NCBI RefSeq assembly: GCF_018446385.1
Contig: NC_056006.1
Coordinates: forward strand, 806,001-870,000
Length of the DNA: 64,000 bases
Source: Zingiber officinale
Lineage: Eukaryota > Streptophyta > Magnoliopsida > Zingiberales > Zingiberaceae
Direction: 5' to 3'
The stretch's first letter is position 1. Every line of letters begins with the position of its first letter. Below are positions 1 to 11,879 of the stretch, piece after piece. The notes below the pieces were generated by a model, which saw only the letters and a list, made by a program, of their open reading frames with translations, searched no databases and had not been told where the DNA came from. Position numbers and translations under genes: made by a program.

Positions 1-828
1 GAGCTTCCGGAGTGGGTATTAAAACTGAACCGCCTACGACCTCCGGAGAGAGTTTTGAAAGGAAAAATGAGTAATAAGAAGAATTTAAGTAGAACCATGA
101 TTACTCCACTTCCGAGGTGGCTTCTTCTTTTGAACCTTCTTCAACCACCGGGAAATGAAAGGGGAGTTGGTTCTAATTTTGCTTGCTCTTGCATTTTAAT
201 TCATGCTTTGTGTCTAATAAATTCGTTATACATTTCTTTGGTTTCATACTTTGCATTTGCACTTTGTTTTTACATTTTGCATTTTATTTCCACATTTGCC
301 TCCATACTTTGCATTTAGTTGGTATACATAGCATGTCATTTGAATAAAATCTCAATGGAATTTTATAGTAATATTTTTAAGATGGTAAAAGTTGTTTTAA
401 ATTTGATCATCAACTTTAGGTCATTTGACATGATTGAATACTCTACTTACATGATTTTGGTTAAAATGGTAGTGGATTCCATGTTGATCGATTTAGCATG
501 ATTGTATGAAAATACCTAGAGAGGACCACTTTAAGCCTATACGCTATTTTATTTTTGTGTGGCATACACTTACAACAATTGAAACTCTAGAACTTGCTTA
601 GTTTCTTTTCAAGGTCACAATAGCATAAGTATGCATGGAAAGGAAGGATGAATTCTTTTCTTTTGCCTATTTCAAATTCCAATTCATTTTTCCACAATTT
701 TCTTTAACAATTTCCTTTAAGCATTCTCATCTTTCATTTTAACTTTTGATTACCTTTGCTTGGTCCATTTTGTTAAGAGTTTTGGTTGAATTCTTGATGA
801 GTTTGATTGATTTGATGGACAAAAGATT

Positions 829-840
829 AAGTGTGGGGGA
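829..840 (+). other. Internal polypurine-tract-like motif, copy 1
   Basis: AAGTGTGGGGGA is identical to the PPT next to the 3' LTR at 6032 but lies 5.2 kb upstream with no LTR start after it. It may be a relic of a nested or duplicated 3' end, or an accessory PPT. Confidence 0.5.
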
Positions 841-3800
841 GCTTTGGTCTTTGATTGAGTTCTTTTGTTGATGGAGAAGTGAATTCTGCAGGAAGAGAGG
901 AAGTTCATTTGATTAAGTTGGTTGTGTGTCATTGTTTCAATAATTGGTACATTGTTTGTGAGAAGAAGTATTGTGAACAGCTTTGGGAATCTGGAATTGG
1001 GTTATGACAGCTTGTGGAGAATTCTGAAAATTTACAGGAATTGAAGTTGAAGCTGAAATTCTGTATCAGAATTGTATTAGAATTCAGAATGCAATGTCCA
1101 ATGAGGGAAACTTCATTTAATTTTAAGAATTTGTTGAACAAGAATAGTATGCTTACCTTTCATGATATATGCAGTGTAAAGAAAAGAAGAATTCAGAAAC
1201 TCTACTGGAAGTTGAAACAAATACTGGAAACAGAAATTCAGAAACAGATGGAAATAAGTGTGTGCAACTCTTTCATTATAAGCCCTTGAAACCCTTATAA
1301 ATGAATTGAAACTCTTGAAATTCCAGCAACAATTGTTTAAATTCTTTACAAACTTGCTGGAAGAATCCTGGTAGCTGTAAATTGCTGAAATTCTAAATTG
1401 CAGTAACTTTCTAAGTGATGTTATAAGCTGGAACCAGATGGAATCAAGCTATTATTTGATTAAAATGATTGTTAAGTTCTAAAGGATAAATTATTGAAGC
1501 TTGAAGTGAGAAAGCAATAACATCAGATGTGGAAATCAAGTTATCAAGCTGACATTCAGAATTCTGGAATCTGAGAATTCTGTTGAGCTGTGCCAAGTTT
1601 AAATGCAGAAATGCAAAATTCCAAAGAAGTAAAAAATTGAAACTTAAGTGTAGGTTTTGAATGGCACAACTTAAACTATAAATCTGAATTCTAAAACTTC
1701 AGTCCAAGGTTCTGATGGAAGAAGAGAATAGAGGAAGAACATACATGCATTCTTGCATTGTTGATACTCAAGTGAAGACACTTAAATTGCTACACTGAAT
1801 TCTGCTGTAAGAAATCAGAAACTTACAAGAATGAATAACCTGGAAGGTCGAGATTTCTGAATTTTTGGAAATAAAGTTTTCTAGTAAATTGAGTTCTTGA
1901 AATTTGTAGATGCAGGAACAGGAAATCTGCAGAAAAATAGAAGTGCAGAACAAGGAAGCTGGAGGCTGTTGTGTATCAAATGGTGTATCAAAATTCAGTT
2001 ACTAATGTAAATCAGTGATAAACTTGAGTGGAGTCCTGTTTTGTGCAGCAACAAATGTTGTTCTTACCTTCCAAGACCTTTAAAAATTCTGGAGTTTAAA
2101 TGCAGAAATTCTGGATTCTGTAATTTCATTGAAGCTGATCCAGTGAAGATTTCTTACTCGCTGGGAGTTAATTGATGGGTGGACCAATTGAGATATACAC
2201 ATCAATGTTATTTCTTACCAGAAAATTAACTGAACTCAAGCTCTTAACATTTCAGTGACAATTGATTCTCTGAAAGTTTCAGCTAATAGCTGCAAAGGAT
2301 TGAGGAGGAATTGGATGTTGGATGTTGAGTTCTACTTAGGAAATTGACATGGAATATGGTTACTGCAGTGAATGGATGCATGCAAATTCAATGGTAATTA
2401 TATTCTGAAACTGTTCAAATGCTGAAATCTGTGTTATTTTTGAAATTGGAATTTTTGAACCCATAATGCAGAAATTGAGTGCTAGTTATTAAAGCAAGAG
2501 ATTGGCACAACAACTGAGATCGGTTCATTCATTTCACAACTCAATAGTTTTATTCTGGACTTGAGTTTCTTTACTACAGATTCTGACTTCAGAAGTTCAG
2601 CTTCCCAACCTAGAATATCAGAATTGATAATCCAGGGAAATTCTAGCATTCTGCATAACTACTTCTGCTCCAGCAGTAACATGGTACAGATTCTCAGCTG
2701 AACAATTTCAGAAGTCAAGTTCAAAGATACTACCAGTACCTTATTTCTTGTTATCAGCAATTCTTTGATATTATTGGCAACATCCCAGCAGCAAAGCTTT
2801 GATGTTGAATTTTTGTGTGCCAAACTAATTTGCAGATTTCTGAAAATCTGGACTTTGTTGTTATAAATTTCGTTTCAGTTCTTAACTAATGTGAAGTGGA
2901 ATCACCTTTTTAAGAGGTTGAGGGAACAAGTGCTAGCACAAGAGCATGTAACTGTATGGGGACTGATTTCTGTGATGTCATTGAAGCTTGGAGTAATGCG
3001 TGCAGGAATGCAATGGTACAAACCTTTCAACTTAGTGGCTGATCAGAAGCAAGTAGTGATGATGTTGATTTCAAGAGTTGTGTGAACAGATAAACTAAGT
3101 TGTTCTTCTTCTTCATTGTGCAAGAGTGATGAATCAAGTTTCTATCAATGCAGCTTTGAAACCCTGATACTGGATTTCTTAGTAGCAGATTACAAAACCA
3201 GAGTTCATTAACATATTGCTGGAATTGTCCAGTTCCACTGCAGTATAATATTCAGATCAGTGCTGTGACTCCTGAAAATTCCTAATTGGATGGGTACGGA
3301 ATTGTCAAGTTTGTATCACAATCAGTTCAAAACTTAATTTAACCATGTTGTCAATTATCAAAGAATGTGCTAGTCATTTTAAAATGGGCATGTGAGTAGC
3401 ATTTTTGAACTTAATTCAGGAAATTCTGACATGTTGCTGAATTCTATAATTGATATATAAGATGTAGCAGAATTTGCAAGTGGTGTGAAGTTGCTTGTGC
3501 AAAAATTTCACCAAGTGGAGCACTTGGTTTTCATTTCTTAAATGAGAATTTCTGAAATTCTATATCTTTGGCAGCTATATATTTGGTTTGAAGAGGTTGA
3601 GTGTTAAGTTGAGGACACATTGTATCAAGATTTTTGGATAGCTATCCAATTGAAGAAGAGTTAGGTTTAATCATTTGTGTACTCATTGACAAATGGTATT
3701 CAAGTTCAATAGTTGGAAATCTAGAAAATTCATGAAGATTAGGCAACCATTTTGCATCTGAAACAATCTGGAAATCTGGAAATTTTTATAGGCTGAATCT

Positions 3801-5308
3801 GAAACATTCTGTGAAGAATTGGCTCTTGCTGTCATTGCTGCTTATGAAACTGCTGGTAGGCTTAAATAAGCATAACGTCTATTACTCAATGAAGTGTATG
3901 TTGGAATCTGAAATACAGAAGTAAAGTGAGATTAAGCAAAAAGCTAATTCTGGAATTTCATTAAATTTGATTTCTGAAACTGAAGTACATCTATAATTCC
4001 AAGCATTAGACTGAAATTTGGAACCCAGGATTTTGAGGCAGATTCATTTCTGAATTTATTTCTGGGCATGACCTCTGAAACTGAATTTGAAACTAAGGGG
4101 TTGGAATTGATTAAAGTTTAGTTGCTACTTCATTAGCAGCTTATATAGTTACTTCACGAAAAAGAAACACAGAGCTGGGAACTTTAACTGGAAACCAATT
4201 CTGCAGTTTGGGTTCTACAGCAGGTTGAAGTTAAATTCGAGTTACATCCTTCAAATCAGCTATAAACTCAATTAGAACTTTGTTAATTGCAGTAACAACT
4301 GAAGAAGATGTTACTGTTGAAGAATGTCTACAACCATTTTTATTTCAAAACTAAAAATCTGTATCAGATTATACATTACTGCAGTGGAAGTTGCTGAAAT
4401 TTTTAGGAATCAGATATGCAAATGACTTGTGTACCAATTTCAAAGCTGCAGATCAGCTTTGGGAACTGATTTGTGTGCCAATTTCATATCTGTGGAGTGT
4501 CATCTCTTTGTGTAGTTCTCTGATAATTGAAGAGTTGCAGAGTGGCTGGAATTTGAAGAGTGTAGCTTCACAGCAGTAAGAAAATTTTATAGGAAATGTG
4601 CTAGTTTGTGCCAACCTTTCAACTCAATTTCTGATGAGGAACAAATTTCATGCTAGTCAAGAACTGTTAATTGCATGATTTCAATTCTGTGTTATTGCTG
4701 AGAAAATGATAAGATTTGTTGCTGCAGTTTTGTGAATTATGCAGAGAATAAATTAAATCTGATTTTGAGCTGAATTCTTAATGATTTAAGCTGAAATTTA
4801 ATCCAGCTAGTTGAATTCATTGTGCTGATTATAAACTGGAATTAAATTTCTAGCATTAGGCAGTGTTGAATTCTGAAAAATCTGCTTATAAACTTCGTAG
4901 TTGCTGAAGATAGCATCGTGACAGTTCTGTAGAGCAGGATCAGTGAGTATATAATGCTGAGAAACACAACTTGATAAGCAATGACTGGAATGTCAGGTTT
5001 AATTTTTGGAATCTATATTAAAAAAAAAACAGGAATGTAGTTAGGAATGCAGGAATGGGATTGACTATTGGATTGTCTAGTTGACATTGCATATGTGTAG
5101 TAATTTCAGAATCCAAGAATATTCAGCTTCCTATGGTTTAGTGCCGGATGAGAATCTCTGCTAATCTGCAATCCTCACAACTTGGATTTTGCTGTTGAAG
5201 CTGTTGAATCTTGAGCAAGGACTGAAAGAAAGGAAGATACAGTAGGTAGAGATGCATCTAAGTTGTTGGATACATGATATGTTTTATTGTCCGAGACGAC
5301 CAAATTTT

Positions 5309-5320
5309 AAGTGTGGGGGA
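5309..5320 (+). other. Internal polypurine-tract-like motif, copy 2
   Basis: This is a second upstream copy of AAGTGTGGGGGA, followed by AGGGG and no LTR start. The text about 270 bp downstream (CTTTTGCCTATTTCA near 5620) resembles that at about 660, which lies upstream of copy 1. This suggests that segments near the 3' end were duplicated. Confidence 0.5.
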
Positions 5321-6031
5321 GGGGATTCTTGTTGATTAATTATTGTGAGATGGTTTTAGCTTTGAAGTGATAGAATTGAAGTGGAAATTCAGTAAACATA
5401 GTGAAGGAAAGGAAAAAAATGTGGCGTATCAAGAGAGTATCAAATGGAAGATAGAGTATCAAGATTTTTTGTTTGTCATCAAATTGAAGGAGAGGTTAGC
5501 TTGATACTTTGAATTGGTATTGACAAATGGTATACATCTCTTTTCACATCAAAATGGTTAACTCATCAAGTATACTCTTCCAATACTCTCATTCTCTCAT
5601 TTTCTTCATTAAATACTTTTCTTTTGCCTATTTCATCCACTTTCATTGTTCTTTTTGCTTCCATTTCATAAATTCATGATAAAATCCTTTGAATTCATGT
5701 ATGCTATGTTTTATAGTGGTGGAGAATTAGAAAATAAGCAAGCTTATGGTAGTGAAATGTTGTGAGTTGCATTGAGTGAGCTCCACTTGTATGCATTTTT
5801 GAGTATGAGAGCTAGAATAGGTAAATCCCTTGAGAGATTGCAACTTGCTTAATTTTTCAATTGGATTGAAACTACCATACCTACTGATTATTGTTTGGAT
5901 TGTATTCATGATTGTTTGTGATCTTTAGATGATCTTACTTAAATTCCTTTTACTATCTTTTAGATATTACTAGGGAATTTTCTATGGAGATGATTTTGAG
6001 TTTTCTTTACTTTCACGGGACGTTCAAGACT

Positions 6032-6045
6032 AAGTGTGGGGGATT
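6032..6045 (+). promoter_or_regulatory. Polypurine tract (PPT) of the Athila-like element
   Basis: AAGTGTGGGGGATT sits immediately before the TGATAACC start of the LTR, in the position and with the composition of the primer for plus-strand synthesis in Athila-type elements. Confidence 0.75.
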
Positions 6046-7800
6046 TGATAACCATGATTTTACTGCATTATTTTGATTCATATATGCATGGTTTGATGTT
6101 GATTTCATAGGTTAAAATCATGGTTACATCACATTTTGTGCATTGTGTGTATTTTTGGACTTAATTGCAAATTACTTTATTTTATATTATTTGATGCTAA
6201 TATTTGATTCTTATTTTGTAGGCATCAAAGGATATTGAATTTGGATCTATTTGGACCGAAATTGGGCTCAAATCGGAGTTCAAAAAAGAAGATCAAGTTT
6301 TGAAGCATTATGGGCCGTTCATCAAGAATAGGACAGATCTAGACCATCCGTTGAAGATCTGGCCGATCCAACCTAATGGGGAGCAGATCTAAGCCATTGA
6401 TGAAGATCCAGAAGTTTTGATCCAGATCTGAATTCATCCAGCCATTGATCCAGCCGGATTAATCTGGGCCGTTCATTGAAGATCGGCAGATCTTGGCCAT
6501 CCAGTGATGATCTGATCCATCCGACCTACGGGAGGGTAGATCCAGACCCTAGATCAACATCAGTACCTTCAGATCGGATTTTGGGCAAACTTTCACCGTT
6601 GATTTAGCTCCAAATTGATCCCAGCCGTCCGTTCAGATCTGGAACAGATTCAAAACAGAAGCTACAGTGTTCTTTCTGCTTCGTCGATCTCCTCACGCAG
6701 CTGCGCGTCCCGCGGCGAGCTTTTGCCGGGATTTTGATCCCTTTCCTTCTCCAATCCATTTCCCGAGCTTCTACCTTGGTGGAAGACTTCTTAGTAGCTC
6801 ATCCCGATCATCTGGAGCACCGGCGAGTGTTCTCTCCGGCGGAAAATCTGCTCACGGCGACTTCTCTATTTTCGCCAGATTTGGAGGTGGTCTTCCAAAT
6901 CTGCGCTCCGATTCCCATCAGTGACGTTTGGAGGTGGTCAGCCGGCGTTATTGAGCTTCATCGATGCCCATCTACAATCCACGACTTCCATCCAGATTCA
7001 GAGAGCTCCGGTAGCAGATTTCCAGCATTTTCGGCATTTTCTTGGATTCGGGTTGTTTCCAGCGTGTCGGGGGTGGTCCGTCGGCACTTATGAGCATTCC
7101 TCGAATTGATTTGCAGCTTAGAATCTCCACTAAGGTCCGAAATTGGGTGGTTTCGATTTTGGTACTCTTGTGTGACGGCAAGAGTATGAAGTTTGTGAGT
7201 TGATTGTGAGAGGATTGGCTTTTATTTCATTTTAGTTCTTTTTCTTACTGTTTTATAGCTTAGACAGATTTCTTTTAATGTTTGTTATATTTTTATGCAA
7301 GTAGTTAGCATTTCTTTCCTTGTTGAAGCTTAGTTTAAGTTTTAGTTGATGCTTGGTTACTTGTTTAGTGTTTAAATTCTAAGTTAGGGTTTCATTTCTG
7401 TTTAGATCAGATTTAATTGTGTCTTGCTCTTTTATCTTTAGTTTAAGTGTGTGTCGATGGTTTAATCACAACGTAGAGTGACCATACATTGAGGTTTGAT
7501 TATTGACACATAGTTAGGTTTTACTCTTGCTTTAGATTAGTTTTTTTTTATTCGCTGTGCTTTTCATTTGTTAGATTTAAATTCAAAGCTTAAATCCCCC
7601 CAACTCCATTTTTATATCGAAAACCCCAAAAATAGGAATAAAAATACAATCCTAGATTACATATCATCGTTGGTTCCTCGAGAGCGATCCTGGGCTCGTT
7701 ACTACGACATTATTGTTTAATTAAGGGGTTCAGTGAATATAATACATTGTTAATTTGATAAGCCTATTTGTGACATTTAATATAGATTTTAGGCATATCA
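6046..7800 (+). mobile_element. 3' LTR of the Athila-like element
   Basis: A 1755-bp LTR opens with TGATAACC and closes with GCATATCA, giving imperfect inverted ends TGATA/TATCA. It directly follows the PPT, so it is the 3' LTR of a plus-strand element. The middle holds a moderately GC-rich stretch (about 6660-7180) with overlapping small ORFs that match nothing I know; I treat them as chance. The next 23 bp (7801-7823) are unassigned, after which the lone Tekay LTR starts. Confidence 0.7.
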
Positions 7801-8154
7801 CCCGGCAACTGTGCTTTTACTTTTGTAACGACCTGACCCATTTGGCGGGCCATTTGGCGACGCTAAGGTCGTCGACCGTCGACCGTCGGCCGAGCCGTTA
7901 CTACTAGGTTATCTAAACCTAGGGACGACTATGGGAGCCCAGCCCAAGGACAGAGAGTCCAGTACAGTGCCACTAATAAAAGTAAAATACTTGTTATCTT
8001 TTAACACTTCTATATAATGCCTCGGCATTTTCTTTAGCACCTTGTGTGCCAAAATCCCTAAAGTCTTGACTTTGGGATTTACTTAAGGCCTTGACCTTTT
8101 TCTTTCTTTTCTTAATCTTTCGTATACTTTTCTTATAAAAGAATGCTTCTTACA

Positions 8155-8420
8155 AAACTGAAATGTTTAAATAAATTCTAATACTACAATGCTTAAACAA
8201 AATCTGCATACAAGTTTAAACAGAAATTTGCATATTAAGCTTAACTAAAATCTGCATATTAAGCTTATCTAAAATCTGCATACTAAGCTTAACAAAATCT
8301 GCTTACTACACTAACTAACTTCTGCACTTGTAAGCTTAATAAAATTCTGCACTTGCTTAACAGAAATTCTGCAAAGAAACTTAACAAAAGAAAACATATT
8401 CTGGCTAGTACAGATTTTCA
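8155..8420. repeat. Degenerate minisatellite inside the lone LTR
   Basis: A short AT-rich unit of roughly 30 bp with the words AAATCTGCATA and AAGCTTAAC repeats imperfectly about eight times. The related LTR at 33110-33300 shows ATGCAGATTTT words on the opposite strand, so this is an old property of the family. Confidence 0.55.
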
Positions 8421-9877
8421 TCGTCTCTCAAACTTCCTTTCCATAATATGACTAATATACAGCTTATCTGGAATTTACTCAATAAAGATATTATAACTCG
8501 TATTCCATTTAAAATTCCAGAATCAGCCAAGCACAGATGTTATCCATATACTTGAATAGAAGTAGCATAACTAAACCTCAAGCTCAGATTCAACATAAGA
8601 AATTTATCTAAACCTCATGCTCAGATTTAATGTAAGCAAATTATCTAAACCTCATGTTCAGATTAAAGAACCTCAAATCTGTATACTCTAAAGACTTAAT
8701 CAAACTTTACTATAATCTTTTAAAACTGCACTATGAGGAGATCTAAACTACCTTAAAATTCTGCACTATCTCCCAAACCTGAAGATTTCAATACATATAA
8801 ACTGTACTCAATCATTTCTTAACCTCCTTACTCTATACTGGAACAACCATTCCTCATACACTGTGCCACAGCAATCCATGCAAAAGTTTCCAAAATCTGG
8901 TCCAAACAATTACAATTTATGCTTTGTTTCTCTATCTTTTCCTTGTGACTTAAATTTCAAAAGGTGCCACTCTCCCTAAACTCTCAGATTTGGCGCACAT
9001 CAAGATACTGCTTAATGTTATCCTACACTTAGGTTTATCATAAATTAAACTCATTGTTCCAAAGTACACGACTACCTCTCTTATTTGTTTTACAGCTGTA
9101 GACTAAAATCCTAAATCTGTGTGCTATGTTTATCATGTAAATTCTATATGTGATCTTCTGTAGATGCTACTCGTTCATGTAGGAATAATAAATGCTATAT
9201 TTTACATATGTGATTGTAATTGTACTCTATTTTTCAGAGAGTGGATCTAACATCGGAAACAATCCTTACTATAATCACTACTATGTTCAATGGCACGGCA
9301 GGAACTCAAAAGATACCAACGTGCTGCTAATAAGGAAAATTGCTACTGGAAACCTAAATTTTATAACTGTTCTTCATGCTTAAAATCCCTATCTTCTTTC
9401 TTTAGGGTTCATGGCAGTAAGCATCAAAAACAAAACCCCTTAAACATGCTTCGAAATCCAAAAGGAAACAAGAATCCGAAACCTCAACATATGGCAGAAA
9501 ACTAAAAGAAATCCCGGAACTACTCTTACCGCAGGTGAGTAGGCAACTTACCCCTTGTTTGCTTGGACTTACAACCAAGAGGAGGAAGGAGGTCTAGGGT
9601 TCGGGTGAAGCTTCAAACCTCGAGATTTCAACCCTTCCTCGTGCCCACGAGCTCTCTTCGACTAGGGAACCTCGAATCTGTAAAGACCGGCCGGAAAAAG
9701 GCCTTCGCCGGCGCAGGAGAACAAAGCCCTAGCTTTTCTACGGTTCCGCCGATCACCGTCGCGCGCGTGAGGGAGGAGGAGAAATTTGGTTTCGGCTAAA
9801 ACCTAAGTTCTCCTTTTAATACTCTCATATTTCTGTTAACTAGTACTACTTAAATATAGATTTAGTTAATAAAAGTT

Positions 9878-9946
9878 TGGCTGGTCTGTTGGTGGGCTGC
9901 GTTCTGCTTAAGGCCCGGCGCATTGGTTCGAATCCCGGCTGCAATC
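9878..9946 (+). repeat. tRNA-like module 1 in the Tekay-family LTR
   Basis: This is the first of three modules spaced about 142 bp apart. It ends in GGTTCGAATCCCGGCT, a good match to a tRNA T-arm/B box. The D-arm part (GTTGGTGGGCTG) is degenerate. It lies on the strand opposite to the LTR's own orientation. It does not fold as a complete tRNA, so I do not call it a tRNA gene. Confidence 0.5.
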
Positions 9947-10020
9947 TATTTTCTTCCTATTATTTCTTGCTATTAACTTCTATTACTTAAATAAAATTCT
10001 TCCTTTACTTAATCAAATAA

Positions 10021-10098
10021 CAATTGCTAGCCCAGTTGGTTAGCCGGCTTTTAACCGAATCAAAGGTTTAGGCTTCGATTCCTCCACCGCGCACTTTT
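10021..10098 (+). repeat. tRNA-like module 2 in the Tekay-family LTR
   Basis: GCCCAGTTGGTTAG resembles a tRNA D-arm/A box. CGG-CTTTTAA-CCG can form a short anticodon stem with a 7-base loop whose central triplet is TTT, as in lysine tRNA. CTTCGATTCCTCC stands at the T-arm position. Acceptor-stem pairing is not evident, so this is a relic or mimic rather than a functional tRNA. Confidence 0.5.
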
Positions 10099-10162
10099 TA
10101 TTCCAATTTATTTCAAACGTTCTAACTATAGCTTAAATATATTTCACTTCCTAATTTAACAG

Positions 10163-10240
10163 CAATGACCGCCAGCACAGTTGGTTAGGATGGTTTTGAC
10201 CGAGTCAAAGGTCGCTGGTTCAAATCTCGGCTTGGATATT
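10163..10240 (+). repeat. tRNA-like module 3 in the Tekay-family LTR
   Basis: CACAGTTGGTTAGGATGG (A-box-like), a TTTT-containing central loop and GGTTCAAATCTCGG (B-box-like) keep the same order and spacing as module 2. The corresponding antisense modules in the other Tekay LTR are near 31594-31670 and 31756-31835, and again at 37780-38020. Confidence 0.5.
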
Positions 10241-10404
10241 TTTTTGTCAAAACTTCTTTCGTTTAGTAAAAATACCAAACGACCTCCAAAAATTACATAA
10301 AAATACTCTAAAAATTTCTAAAAATCTCTAGAATTTTTCTATAACATCTCTAAATATTTTTAAGAACTTTTAGAACTCCTAATGAGGAAAATTGGGTCGT
10401 TACA

Positions 10405-11340
10405 TCAATATATGCTTTTACCGCAAACCAATGTCCTTGTCCAGGGTTACTTTAATTATCTGCTAACCATGCCCACGGCAAAACAGATATCCAGTCTCGT
10501 ACACAGCATTGCATACATTAGGCTTTCCACATCCGAAGCATAAGGAACTACCTTCATGTACTTTATCTCCTTTGATGTCTTTGGAGACATCTTTTTAGAT
10601 AAAGCTACTCCATTCTGAAAAGGTAAGAAATCTTTCTTGGAGTTTTGCATGCTTAAAACGAGCAAGGATTGTATGAAGCTCGGGATAGGCACAACACTCT
10701 TTTCTTGCGATCCCTTATATCTTTGATCCAAGAATGTGTGCACATTCTCCTAAGTTCTTCATATCGAATTGTTTGGACAACCATACCCTTACTTCCGACA
10801 ACACTTTGATATTGTTTTCAACTACCAAAAATGTCATCTACGTATAGTACAAGAAATACCACCACGTTTCCATCACACTTCTTGTATTACACAAGACTTA
10901 TCATGTCACTGAATAAATACATAGGTCTGGATTACTTCATTAGACCAGATATCCAAGACCTTGAAGGTTTGCTTCAGTCCATAGACTGATTTGAGCTTGC
11001 ACATAAGATGTTCTTTACGTTTTGCAATAAACCCCACTGGTTGCTTTTATGGATGCTTTCTCCAAGACTTCCGTTAAGGAAAACTGTCTTGACATCCACT
11101 CGTCAAATCTCATAATCCATATGAGCAATAATAGATAAAGGAATCCGGATAGACTTTAAGCATGGCTACCGGTAAAAGGTTTCCCTTTTTCAACAAGCCT
11201 TGCTTTGAAAGTATGCACCTTCTTGTCTGTCCTTCCTTTTCTATTGTAGACCTAATGGCTTTTACACCTTTTGGTGATTTTTCAAGCTCCCAGACTTTAT
11301 TAGAATACATATATTCTAATTTTGTATTCATTGCTCTTTT
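10405..11340 (-). pseudogene. Copia reverse transcriptase (Angela-type), decayed
   Basis: The RT domain of the pol polyprotein copies element RNA into DNA in the cytoplasmic particle. The N-terminal part (11331-11110) reads EYMYSNKVWELEKSPKGVK and PVAMLK. The catalytic YVDD box is at 10844-10833 in the context LYVDDIFGS. The C-terminal part (10743-10456) reads PYASDVESLMYAMLCTRLD and CFAVGMVSR, the usual copia RT-RNase H linker. Stops and frameshifts separate the pieces, so no functional enzyme is encoded. The frame ends near KHILI at the boundary with the lone LTR. Confidence 0.85.
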
Positions 11341-11879
11341 CCAAGATGTTGCATCTTTATCTTGGAGTGCTTCATCATGTGTCCGGGATCAGGCTCATGT
11401 TCATTTTGGATCAAGTCAAAAGACTCTCCCAAAACATGAATCTTTTAGGTTGTTTGATAACCCTCCCACTATGATGAGATATTATCTATAATTGTGTATC
11501 AATTGTGATACGTGTTGCAGTTTCTTGTGATATTTCATCTTGTATAGTTGGTACTAGATTAGACGTGTCCTTTATTATTTTCTTAAGAACAAATTTTCTT
11601 ATGGGCTTATGGTTCATTATATAGTCCTCTTCTAAAATCGGTCATTGATGCTAACAATGACCTTTTGATTTTTAAGACTATAAACCAACTTTTGTTTATC
11701 TAGGATAACTTACAAACAAGTGAACTCCTATCCAACTTATCATTGTCTCTTTTTAACATATGTGCTGGACTACCCGAATCCAAATATGTTTCAAAATAGG
11801 TTTACACCTATTCAGTAATTCTATATGAGTAGAGAGTTTTGTCTTGGAAGGTACTATGTTCACTTTCGTTTTCAGAGTA

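Larger units (their letters stand above)
1..6045 (+). mobile_element. Athila-like Ty3/gypsy element, internal 3' non-coding region (partial)
   Basis: About 6 kb without any recognisable protein lies directly upstream of a polypurine tract and an LTR, so I read it as the long non-coding stretch that Athila-type elements carry between their coding region and the 3' LTR. Only short ORFs (under 100 codons) occur and none resembles gag, pol or env. The sequence is AT-rich and saturated with ATTCTG/CAGAAT words between about 900 and 5000. The purine motif AAGTGTGGGGGA occurs at 829, 5309 and 6032, and a stretch near 3615-3705 resembles 5455-5535. The 5' end of the element lies outside the window. 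The family assignment rests on the PPT type and LTR layout, not on protein. Confidence 0.6.
7824..10404 (-). mobile_element. Lone Tekay/Del-family gypsy LTR (reverse)
   Basis: Read on the minus strand, the sequence starts at 10404 with TGTAACGACCCAATTTTCC and ends at 7824 with GTTACA. It is a diverged relative of the LTRs at 31437-34602 and 37617-46230, sharing the first about 150 bp, the GGTCGTTTGGTATTTTTACT block and the tRNA-like modules. No internal retroelement sequence accompanies it. The flanking 5-mers (ACTTT left, TCAAT right) do not match, so it is not a simple solo LTR. A rearrangement or unequal recombination at this spot is likely, because the Angela RNase H region breaks off exactly at its right edge. 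Confidence 0.75.

Noticed and set aside
55..501. Small ORFs of 87 and 60 codons at the left edge
   Set aside because: Low-complexity, hydrophobic translations of AT-rich non-coding retroelement DNA with no homology that I recognise.
6667..7181. Overlapping ORFs of 62-119 codons
   Set aside because: Within the Athila-like LTR, open on both strands in a GC-richer patch; no motif recognised.
10021..10240. Functional tRNA genes
   Set aside because: A/B-box-like text and an anticodon-like loop are present, but acceptor and T-stems do not pair well.
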